From Toxonevra muliebris (Eukaryota; Arthropoda; Insecta; Diptera; Pallopteridae): a stretch of DNA of 64,000 nt. The stretch is taken from assembly GCA_963691655.1 (NCBI GenBank), contig OY829326.1, positions 40,265,989-40,329,988 on the forward strand, given 5' to 3'. Below are positions 34,601 through 41,698 of this stretch, one piece after another. The notes beneath the pieces were generated by a model that saw only the letters and a program-made list of their open reading frames with translations, was not told where the DNA came from and ran no database searches. The position numbers were made by a program, and so were the translations under genes. The first letter of the stretch is position 1. Each line of letters begins with the position of its first letter.

Positions 34601-37323
34601 ACTAAAAAGCGTAAGCGCCAGTGCAATGGTGATAAGAAGAAAAAAGGGGGGAATATGAACAGCAACCAAAAAGTGTGAAGATAAACTAAAGGCAATGAAG
34701 CGCCACAGTTTAAACGCTGAGGCCGGACGTGAAGATGACGCAGTGTATGCGTTTTTCAACGCATTGCAAACAAACTGAAACCAAACTGAAACGTTTGTTA
34801 TTCCAAACAATTCCGCATTATGTTCAGATCTTTGATTGTAAATCAGTTTTAAAGTCCGTTAGTCTGTCAGGCAGTCAGTTCGTTGGGTGACATAATAATG
34901 AGCCAAAGTGATGAATGGAGTGCGTCGCACCACAAAAAAAAAAAAAACAAAATACAGAAAATGAAACACAGAAAATAAAACTAAATAAAAGTTTTAAAAC
35001 TAAAAAACAGAAAAGTTGATGTGCATAAAATATTTCAACGTTTTGAGATTTAATTTACGCAGACGCACTAACAGCAAAAATATGATAAATTCGGGGAAAA
35101 CGTGAGTGAGTGAGTGAGTACCTGCTCCTAAATATTTATGTAAAATTAAAAAAAAATATATATGCGTTTGCGCATCTGAACTTGACATTCAACGTTTCTT
35201 TTTTATTTATAAGTATTTTTCATATATAAGTATTGTATAAAAATTGTATGATGTAAAGAAATGTGTGTAGATTTAAAGCTAATAAATTACCATGACTTTT
35301 GAAAAATTGTACATAAATAACATTTATGTCTAACTGACGTGACATCGTATATGATAGTTATACATTTTTAACCTTTCCGAAGTTCAAACACTCTATGTTT
35401 TCAGCACTCCTTTTTACCAGCAAGTGTATCTCAATGCTTCCTGACCTTCTGCTTTAATCATTTTGTTGTTGAATTAAAATCATTGATGCTCATACAAATT
35501 TTTAATTAACCAAATTTTTTCCCCCATAAAATATAAAAAAATTTTTCACCACACTCATTAATTTCTTATTTGTTTAAACAATTACAGAGAAGATATGGAA
35601 AAGGTGAATATAAAATTCCACGACAATTTTACAGTGTCATATCAACATAAGAAGATTTTACAATTTGTTCCTGAATTGAGTATAGATAAAAATACGCCTA
35701 TAGTTACGCCGAATATACCATTACTGGTGAGTAATACAAAATATAAGAGTAATCACCTTCAAACACTCTTACTAACTAACTTAATATCATTTGCTTTTCA
35801 CATTTCAGACACTCACAAGCTTAAGTCCAAAACTTGGTTACCTATTATCTAAAACAATATCCGTGGTATTAACGGCGGCGAAATTTCAACCATTTATAAA
35901 TGTGACGGCAGATCAACTTGTATTTGGCTATGATGACGCATTAGTTAGTTTAGCGCATAGGTTTTATCCAAAGCATCTGCGTCCAATGGAACGAATGGGA
36001 CTGCTACTTGGAGTAAGTTCAACTTTTGAGTACATATGCATATATTTTTAATACTCACATTTGTCTTTCTTTATTTCATTAGCGCAATGGAACATTAACT
36101 GAAGTCTCAACAATCAAAACCGGACAAAGTGGCATGCATGAATTTGGTTATATCGATCGTCTGAATGGTTTGGATCATTTGCCACACTGGAGTGAACCGC
36201 CTTGCACAAGTATTTCCGGTTCGGAAGGTTCATTCTTTCCGCCCAGAGATATTACAAAATCTGATATGGTATATGTGTACGATAAGGATTTGTGTCGCGT
36301 GATACCATTGAAATATGCTAAGGGCGTCGAGAAAGATGGTAGGCTTCTGTTTTACAAATAATGGAGAATTTTAATTGATAATCTTTTTCTTCTTTTGAAT
36401 TAAAATCTTTTAGGAATTAATGCAGATTTATATTATTTGCCTGAAACTTCTTATGGTGATTCACCAAATAATCCCGAGAATGAATGTTTTGATACGAATG
36501 ATTATGAGCCGATCAAGGGTCTACAAAATATTAGTCCATGTCAATATGGTGCACCTGTCTATATCTCAAATCCACATTTTTATCAAGCTGACCCACAGTT
36601 GCTCGATGCAGTTGAGGGTTTGAAGCCAAATAAAACAAATCACGAAACGTACTTTAAAATACAGCCGGTAAGTTACTTTCAGGAATGCTTCAAGACCAAC
36701 TTGTACAAAATAAAAGTTTGTCGCAAAGTGTGTTTTTCCTAACACCTCAAATACATTAATAACCAACACCTAAACTTTTTATTCCATCAGAAACTTGGCG
36801 TTCCACTGGAGGGTAAAGTACGCATTCAATTGAATTTGAAGGTAACACAAGCCAAGGATGTTTATCCGGTGCGCGATTTTCGAGATTTTGTGTTTCCAGT
36901 TATGTGGCTGGAAGAGGTAATATTTGAAAATTCTCACTTCCGCAGTATAAAATTACCGTTTTTTTTCTTATTTTTTAATCGTAGGGCATTTCGGAGCTGA
37001 CACCTTCCATACGTCGCTGGATTTACTTAGCCACTGTATTTGCGCCGAATATCATACCGATCGCTTCGTATTTGATGATTGTATGCGGTGCATTTGCTAT
37101 TATCTTTACATTTGTACGCGCTTATCAAAATTTCGTCTTTGCACGTGATCCAACATTGGAGATCTTAGAAATGGGCCGTCGTTCATTGAGGCGTGGCAGC
37201 AGTTTCATCGCGCAGCATCAGCATAAATTTATGCATCGCGAAAGTTATACGCTATTGAAGACAATGCCGGGCTCGCTGGCCGATGATAAGGAGGAAGCAG
37301 TGCCAATTATAAACGATTCATAG
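16450..37323 (+). CDS. CD36/scavenger receptor class B family membrane protein (spliced, nine coding exons)
   Basis: Coding exons are 16450-16642, 28945-29036, 29140-29297, 35588-35726, 35809-36012, 36083-36338, 36414-36667, 36791-36916 and 36985-37323. All borders are GT-AG, all phases agree, and the product is 586 residues. Order: cytoplasmic N-tail (1-66), membrane segment about 68-86, large ectodomain, membrane segment about 495-518, cytoplasmic tail 519-586. CD36 hallmarks seen are the YNVTNPDGFL and QEVGPFVYRE stretches, seven N-glycosylation sequons, and four ectodomain cysteines (303, 333, 372, 390) spaced like the two crossed disulfides of CD36. The family binds lipids, lipoproteins or apoptotic/microbial ligands, or acts in lysosomal membranes (LIMP-2). 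The tail contains ESYTLL (560-565), which fits both acidic-dileucine and YxxPhi sorting signals, so an endosomal/lysosomal site is inferred. Family assignment is sure; which of the many fly paralogues it is (for example debris buster or another class B member) is not. Confidence 0.95.
17532..17691. mobile_element. 160 bp MITE flanked by direct repeats of ATGCATCTAA
   Basis: Inverted ends TAGCGGATTCA (17536) and TAGTGGATCCA (complement of 17681-17691) are followed inwards by G-rich (AGGAGGGG) and complementary C-rich (ACCCCCC) sequence. The 10-base word ATGCATCTAA stands on both sides (17522-17531, 17692-17701). This looks like a hAT-type miniature element (family target duplication 8 bases). 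It lies in CD36 intron 1. Confidence 0.65.
20334..20968. mobile_element. hAT-like element remnant, about 635 bp
   Basis: The ends are CAAGGGGCGTAGCCAAG at 20334 and the complement of CATGCGCGTAGCCAAAAC ending at 20968. The GCGTAGCCAA core is shared and typical of hAT ends. No intact 8-base duplication is visible and no coding frame is preserved. It lies in CD36 intron 1. Confidence 0.6.
21800..22079 (-). mobile_element. BEL/Pao-type retrotransposon fragment (integrase C-terminal region)
   Basis: A minus-strand open frame reads LEPKLKNPSQEKLSLQ, SFRTLGRLYNHWSKEYLNRL and ALKQTWEWKNPNF. The (W)HWSKEYLNxL..R..W....PN pattern is the region after the integrase core in BEL/Pao polyproteins. Only this piece is visible; no LTRs were identified. 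It lies in CD36 intron 1. Confidence 0.55.
23489..24060 (-). mobile_element. Non-LTR retrotransposon fragment with RNase H domain
   Basis: On the minus strand, ERSDALDNKVIKYVERTD, LTLMWLRGHSGIE*NETADL and LAKKGSRDEF match the RNase H block (consensus WVPGHSGIEGNExADxLAxxGS) of I/Jockey-related LINEs. LTALTTGNDPFRYNLKKMKL then matches the typical LTGHxPxRYHLxxM downstream part. Stops are present (one inside GHSGIE*NE). It is 5'-truncated and lies in CD36 intron 1. Confidence 0.75.
27242..27482 (+). CDS. Alternative first coding exon of the CD36 gene, isoform B
   Basis: The first ATG at 27242 opens 80 codons beginning MILRHKSHHNQLNAIRSF, with a serine/threonine/proline run and a CQRC motif. 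The frame ends at a good donor (ATGG|GTAGGT, GT at 27483-27484) in phase 1 with a leftover G. This is the same phase as the exon ending at 16642, so either joins the exon at 28945, giving Asn or Asp at the junction. The upstream in-frame stop is at 27194. The product would be 602 residues with a basic, differently composed cytoplasmic tail. The exon is inferred from phase, donor and composition; it could also be an unused open frame. RNA data are not available here. Confidence 0.55.
27851..28366 (+). mobile_element. Deleted mariner-type element, 516 bp, with inverted ends and TA flanks
   Basis: Ends AGGAGTGAGATTGAAAAAAT (left) and the complement of AGGAGTGAGATCGAAAAAAT (right) differ by one base. 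TA lies on both sides (27849-27850, 28367-28368). Inside, on the plus strand, is only the DNA-binding N-terminus of a transposase, beginning at 27997 (MSEEKELCFKIIKNFQK, NWSYKKLAKELKVCRQTVSN, RKPGSGRKQGPH, GRKVARLAQCSDYLMRKL). There are two frameshifts, one in an A8 run near 28043 and one near 28138. The catalytic domain is missing. The N-terminus resembles rosa/maT-like mariner groups (recognition only). It sits in CD36 intron 1. Confidence 0.88.
27997..28319 (+). pseudogene. N-terminal fragment of a mariner transposase (two frameshifts)
   Basis: Two helix-turn-helix-like blocks separated by RKPGSGRK, then VNAGLKTV and a stop only 47 bases from the right inverted end. The DDD/E catalytic residues are absent, so it cannot be an active transposase. 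Confidence 0.8.
28945..29036 (+). CDS. CD36 gene exon 2 (first membrane segment)
   Basis: Acceptor TTTTTAG at 28944, donor AAAG|GTAAGT at 29037; phase 1 in, phase 0 out. It encodes RLAVIIIGIVTLILGIVL and then SSIPWLDYFILK, a classic CD36-type first transmembrane helix followed by the start of the ectodomain. Confidence 0.92.
29140..29297 (+). CDS. CD36 gene exon 3
   Basis: Acceptor TTTTTTAG at 29139, donor ACAG|GTAATT at 29298; phase 0 in, phase 2 out. It encodes 52 residues with NLRLWNDTLSFHYWQRP, the family signature YIYNVTNPDGFLSGEKP and QEVGPFVY. Two N-glycosylation sequons (NDT, NVT) are visible. Confidence 0.94.
29573..29825. mobile_element. Harbinger-like MITE, 253 bp, with TTA duplications
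   Basis: Inverted ends GGAGCCGTTCACATATTACG (left) and the complement of GGAGCAGTTCATATATTACG (right) continue to about 26 bases. Both sides are flanked by TTA (29570-29572, 29826-29828), the three-base duplication of PIF/Harbinger and ISL2EU-type elements. No coding capacity. It lies in CD36 intron 3. Confidence 0.8.
32302..32560 (-). mobile_element. Internally deleted relative of the Tc1-like element, inside CD36 intron 3
   Basis: The left part (TTAATTAAAACAAAAATAT, GAAGAAAGTTCA) matches 9655-9690. From about 32345 on, the sequence matches 11165-11380 (AATTGCC..TTTTTCTGGATCA, AAAATTTCGACGTTTT, ATTTCGCTTAAATGCAT). The intervening 1.47 kb, which holds most of the transposase, is absent. This is a non-autonomous deletion derivative. 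Confidence 0.7.
35100..35119. repeat. (GTGA)n short tandem repeat
   Basis: GTGAGTGAGTGAGTGAGT in CD36 intron 3. A similar run is at 21144-21161. Confidence 0.75.
35588..35726 (+). CDS. CD36 gene exon 4
   Basis: Acceptor ATTACAG at 35587, donor CTG|GTGAGT at 35727. It completes the Arg codon split with exon 3 and continues EDMEKVNIKFHDNFTVSY, matching the conserved VYRE...F...N.TVSY.. part of the CD36 ectodomain. It is preceded by a 6.3 kb intron. Confidence 0.93.
35809..36012 (+). CDS. CD36 gene exon 5
   Basis: Acceptor TTTCAG at 35808, donor GGA|GTAAGT at 36013; 68 codons, phase 0. It encodes TLTSLSPKLGYLLSKTIS and later INVTADQLVFGYDDALV. The V.E/D.L.FGYDD.L pattern is typical of the family. 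Confidence 0.93.
36083..36338 (+). CDS. CD36 gene exon 6
   Basis: Acceptor TTTCATTAG at 36082, donor GATG|GTAGGC at 36339. It encodes RNGTLTEVSTIKTG (the family's NGT...V.TG motif), the WSEPPC region (Cys303), GSEGSFFPP and DKDLCRVIPL (Cys333). These are two of the disulfide cysteines. Confidence 0.94.
36414..36667 (+). CDS. CD36 gene exon 7
   Basis: Acceptor CTTTTAG at 36413, donor CCG|GTAAGT at 36668. It holds NECFD (Cys372) and ISPCQYGAPVYISNPHFYQA (Cys390). The last matches the family's C..G.P...S.PHF...D signature almost exactly. Two sequons (NIS, NKT) are present. Confidence 0.95.
36791..36916 (+). CDS. CD36 gene exon 8
   Basis: Acceptor TTCCATCAG at 36790, donor GAG|GTAATA at 36917; 42 codons, phase 0. 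It encodes KLGVPLEGKVRIQLNLKV and ends VFPVMWLEE, the conserved P(V/L)xWxEE segment before the second membrane helix. Confidence 0.94.
36985..37323 (+). CDS. CD36 gene exon 9 (second membrane segment, cytoplasmic tail, stop)
   Basis: Acceptor TCGTAG at 36984, stop TAG at 37321-37323. It encodes the second membrane helix (about residues 495-518) and a 68-residue tail. The tail is basic near the membrane (GRRSLRRGSS), contains RESYTLLKT (overlapping ExxxLL and YxxPhi sorting signals) and ends acidic (ADDKEEAVPIINDS). This is much longer than the tails of vertebrate CD36 or LIMP-2 (general family knowledge). Confidence 0.93.
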   Translation, partial: GISELTPSIRRWIYLATVFAPNIIPIASYLMIVCGAFAIIFTFVRAYQNFVFARDPTLEILEMGRRSLRRGSSFIAQHQHKFMHRESYTLLKTMPGSLADDKEEAVPIINDS

Positions 37324-37367
37324 TATTTCACTTTTACAATCTCTTTCTCTCTCTTTATCTATCTCTA

Positions 37368-37370
<3 letters not shown>

Positions 37371-37400
<30 letters not shown>
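37371..37400. repeat. (CT)15 microsatellite in the CD36 3' untranslated region
   Basis: An uninterrupted CT dinucleotide run, preceded by a looser CT-rich stretch starting about 15 bases after the stop codon. It probably lies in the 3' UTR. Confidence 0.9.
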
Positions 37401-37401
<1 letters not shown>

Positions 37402-37891
37402 GAAGATTAAAAATTGATGTAGAATTAACTAACTATATAAACTTAGTTTAGTTAGTCTATTTACAAATACATAGCTACTTTAAGACAATTGATAACAAAT
37501 CAAATCGAATTGTGATTTAAGTTGTGACTGTGTTAGATGATATGCTTGCATAAATAAGTGTGTGTTTTATTATGTCAGTGAGTGTATGAGTAGATATTAA
37601 TAATTAATTATAACTAATTTTAGGCATTTAAACAACGATGAAATTGTGGTGTGCAGCTTTTTTTTTAAATACCTATTATTTTTATTTTTTTTTGGATTAA
37701 TTAATAATCCAATTTTGTACATAAATGCAGGGAATCATTTTATTTATATTTCAAAAAAAACCCAAGTTATTCAATTCAAAATTCATTATTTAGGCATTTT
37801 AGTAAATGGAATTTCAATTTTTAGCACAAAATTCTATTTGACATTTTTCTTTAATCATCATATAATTTTTAATTAAAAAAAAAATAACAAA

Positions 37892-37897
37892 AATAAA
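37892..37897 (+). terminator. Candidate poly(A) signal of the CD36 gene
   Basis: AATAAA about 570 bases after the stop codon, in an AT-rich stretch followed by a GT-containing sequence. This is a weak inference in such AT-rich DNA. Confidence 0.35.
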
Positions 37898-39000
37898 TTT
37901 TAAATTTGTAAAGTCGGTTATGACTGGCATAACGATACCCTACACCCTCTGTTCTACCCATTTAATTTGATCTTCAACTAAGTCTCAGCGTAGCCTGCTG
38001 GATATGAGAGGTGGAACAGCAACTTATTGATTTTTGTTTTTCATTTTTAATATTACATAACTCAGTGCCACTTTTATATCTTTGGCAGATGCCGTGTTAA
38101 CCACTTAAGATCTAAATTCAGCTTTGAAATTAATTAAGTATTGGCAAGCTTCCAATTGTAAGGTGTAGGGTGTTCGAAAAAAGAAACCTAGAAATAATTT
38201 CTGCAACAAAACCAAAATGTATCTTTAATAACTATCTATACCTATATATTTTATAAATATTTTTCTTAATTGTAAATAATTTGTTTTCTTAATTTAGTTA
38301 GTAATAGTTTCTTTTTACTGGGATATGTAGTTGTTTTTAATTTCTATTTTTAGTCTTTTTAACTCTTTTTCAATTCTAAAGTATAAAATATTTTGTAAAT
38401 AGCAATGTAAAATAATAATAATAACAATAAAAAAAATACATATATTATTATTTTTAATGTATTTCACTAGTCATTTTTACAACAAAAATGAGAGTAGATT
38501 AATAGTTACAAATAAATAATCATAAACTATATTTTATATATACCTATACATATCTACTATACATATGTACATTTTAGTCAATACGTTCGAATACTAAAAA
38601 AGTAACTTAAAAAAAAAAACTTTGTATAATTTTTTGGTAAATATTTTTATATTTTGATATTCGAACTGTTAAGAAATTTAAAAATGTTTACAAATAAATT
38701 TTGATATTCAAACTGGAAAAGAAATAAAAAATTAATAAAAATAAAACCTATGTCTTGTTTAGTTGTATACTTTAAGTTTATCGACTCTATTGAATGCGAT
38801 CTTCCAAGCGTTATTAATTTGCTGTCAGCATAATACAACTGAAGGGATTTTTGAGGAGATCTGGGGTTTGAATAGCTCATTTTCTTTCTCCGCCTTAGCA
38901 ACATAATTCCACAAAATGCACTTGAAATAAAGAAAACTTTTGTCGGCAAAATTGTTGAATATGGATGCTCATTTCGTTTAGCCAAATTTTATTAATAAAA
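37898..39000. other. Intergenic stretch after the CD36 gene
   Basis: AT-rich. A 112-codon minus-strand frame at 38985-38647 includes FFISSAFCGIMLLRRRKKMS and SPQKSLQLYYADSK, a hydrophobic stretch followed by a basic cluster. I cannot name it and it may be chance. Nothing else is seen. Confidence 0.4.
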
Positions 39001-40090
39001 TTAATGCACTGGCCATTTACAAATTAAGCAAATTTTGCGAGAGTTTCGCTGTTTTCTGTTCACATGCTGGCAAACATGAGACTTGCCTGGTTGGTACTCG
39101 GCCAGTTTCATCGCGATGCTCAATTTGTGGCTTAGATGCGAAGAATGGAGTCAAACGAATATTCAAGACGGCTTCCATGGCAGTATGTGCTTGATAATGC
39201 TGCAGGACATGAGGGTTTAATATTTGGTGCTTTATGGTTTTTTATTTTAATAGTCAAATCACGAGCAAGTCCATTTATAGTAGATAAGTACGGCGGCTGA
39301 TATTTATACGACTCGTTGAATTATTCTCCCTATAAATGATGTGCCCAGCCGACGCCATTACATCCAACATATTGTAAAGTAAGGCCAATGGCCAACGATG
39401 CGACTTTCACTTGCATGTACTTATATATGTTTCGAGCAGGAGCGCAGTATCATTTCGGAATCCTAATTTCGATGCACCCACAGACAAACACTTAACAAAT
39501 TGCAACTCCCTTGGTATAAAGCGCTTATTTTTACTTACTGTGCCAACCGAACTGAGATTAATCTTCTTTAGCACATTGGTAAGCTGCAATGAAGTGCAGA
39601 AATTGTCCGTGATAATATCGCGGCCACTATTTTTCCATGGTTGCCACAACTCAACAAAAATTTTTTCTCCCAAATTAGAAGCTGTTGCCTGACCGGGCTG
39701 GCGATCCAAATATAGCAAACCATGCAACGGATAGCTGGCTTCTGAAGGTTCAAAATATTTTTATACCGTATTTTGCTGGCTTAGACGGGATGTATAGGCG
39801 AAACGGAATGGGTAGAGTTGCTGTATGGCCAATATTTTCTACGCAAATTGTCGTTCATAAGCTTCCAAATTTCTGATATTGGAGCTGCCTTGTCAGTTGT
39901 CTTTCGAGTCTCACGTGTTTTGTGATCGTCGAGACGAATGGTGCTAAAAATAGCTTTGAATTCTATTTTGACTCATTGTTGCAAAGTAGAGTTCAAACGA
40001 GTACAAAGCCCACCACTCATCAATAATCTCCATGCTAGATTTTCTCTATCTCCTCTATAACGCAGTCACCGGGGTAACTACGTCGGCCGA
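39001..40090 (-). pseudogene. Broken piggyBac-type transposase
   Basis: On the minus strand, in order and in shifting frames: FATMSQNRIQ (about 39985), STIRLDDHKTRETRKTTDKA, APISEIWKLMNDNLRRKYWP, PFRLYIPSKPAKYGIKIF (about 39770), YPLHGLLYLDRQPGQA, PWKNSGRDIITDNFCTSLQL (about 39620), VGTVSKNKRFIPRELQ, RWPLALLYNMLDVMASAGHI (about 39390) and a cysteine-containing end RKICLICKWPVH with stop at 39001-39003. These match piggyBac family blocks (RFR.YIPSKPAKYGIK, NSGRNITxDNWFTS, VGTxRKNKxxIP, RWPxAxxYNMLD). At least three frameshifts and several stops make it inactive. The element ends were not found with certainty. Confidence 0.85.
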
Positions 40091-40544
40091 AATGAGTTAT
40101 AAAAATCGTCGGTAGTTCAGGATTAAGGAAAAAATGCTTGATATTGAACTCGTCTGTAAAAATTTGTTTGTTGTTGCTTACGTTTTAACTATAAAAAACT
40201 AAAACAAATAACATTCGGATAAATGAAGTACCCTCGTTATATATGCACCTAAAAAGTTTTAAATTGTGGGATCTCCTTTCTTATAGCTAAGGTATTAAAC
40301 ATACTTTCATCCAGAGTGTAAACAAATAAACATTTCTTTTCCATTACAATCGCCTCAAAAGAGCGCTAATTTAAATAATATTTTCTTTCATTTTCATCCC
40401 TCTAAGTTTTTCTTAATGATAAACTCTTTTCGAGATTCTTTTCATTTAATGCGAAACTTAAGTCACTCATTTTGCACGATATACAATGATGATAACACAG
40501 TGCAATAGTGCAACATTTTGCACGAAATCTTTCCTCAGAGCATT

Positions 40545-41698
40545 TTAACCCGTGAATTCCTACCTATATGGGTTTTTTTGATACTTTTTTTGAGAAATTC
40601 GATAAAAGTCCCTTTTGAAAGGGTATTCAAAGGTAAACGAGTGCCAAATATATCACTAGGGGTTACCAAAGACAAAAAGCACCTAAAGGGTAAAATAAGT
40701 CGTCGCTCTTTAAGAGAATAATATTGAGGGAGTGCAAAATTTCTTCTTAGCCCATTAACGTTTATGTATGATATATTGTTTTTTATAAATTTCTTAAAAC
40801 TCCGAATTTACGTATTTGTTTTAGCTATTAACGGCATAAGTGTCACAAAAGTTCCAAAAAGCTTTCACATCTTTTGTATAGTATTTAACAAAAAGTGCAA
40901 AATGCCAGGAAGTTAAGTAATATTGTTGAAAATAGATTAGAAAAACAAAATAATAAAACGAGATGTGATACTTAACTTAAAATTTAAAGCCTAAGCTACA
41001 AAGTTGATATAAATTCGAGTAAAGTATTTAATATTAATGGTATTTTTGTGTGTTTATAACTATAACATATAACATATCATAAGTAAACATTAACACCATT
41101 TACGTGCTATGGGAGCAGAATCCGATCAGTAATAACTGAAGAGTTTCTTGGCTGGCTTGAAGATTTAACTAATAATGACGATACGGGTGTTATAGAAAGA
41201 ATCAATAATGCCAACTTCATTGATATAACTTCATTTCCTTTAGGAGGAGCATTAAGTTGTTGAGAATGTGGACCGCCGAAAAGAGCATGTGGAGTTAAAA
41301 TTACGAACTCTGAAATTAACGTATCACAGTTTATGAGAGGAACAGCAACACAGCTGAAGAATTTGTACACCAACCATCAAATATTTTATGCAGGGAAATC
41401 AGAAGGTTTCACCCAAAAAATATCTGCAAATCGTCGAAACTGGGCAAGAATGCCACTCAAAACGATTATAAGTACCTGCACAGCAATAAATACTCACAAT
41501 CACAATATAATTTTTTGTCTTACCTACAACAGTTCCAATTATAGGCTTATGTATGATATATCATATGTTTCATCACGCTCACAAACCTTAAGATATTTTT
41601 CTGAACCTTTGTAGTTTTCTAATTAGGACTAATACTAACAAGTGCGGAATACAATACATTCGATCAATCGGATCTGGGTGTTGACACTAATGGGTTAA
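40545..41698. mobile_element. Possible deleted piggyBac-like element between TTAA sites
   Basis: TTAA then CCC at 40545-40551 and GGG then TTAA at 41692-41698 give the TTAA-CCC...GGG-TTAA arrangement of piggyBac elements. The end sequences (CCCGTGAATT, CCCATTAGTG) agree only weakly. Inside, a plus-strand frame 41102-41614, broken by one TGA, encodes VITEEFLGWLEDLTNNDD and later FYAGKSEGFTQKISANRR, NWARMPLKTI. I do not firmly recognise this; it loosely resembles piggyBac N-terminal regions. It is tentative. Confidence 0.3.
41102..41614 (+). pseudogene. Unrecognised frame with one stop, next to the piggyBac relic
   Basis: An uninterrupted frame except for one TGA near 41259. The first half is acidic (EEFLGWLEDLTNNDD), the second basic (ISANRRNWARM). 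The length and composition look more protein-like than neighbouring chance frames, but no family can be named. Confidence 0.25.

Larger units (their letters stand above)
29298..35587 (+). other. CD36 intron 3 (6.3 kb)
   Basis: Contains the Harbinger-like MITE (29573-29825) and the deleted Tc1 copy (32302-32560). The rest is AT-rich and without recognisable features. Confidence 0.85.

Noticed and set aside
34598..34810. 70-codon minus-strand frame with hydrophobic end
   Set aside because: It lies in CD36 intron 3, with no motif, no good splice signals and composition as expected for chance frames.
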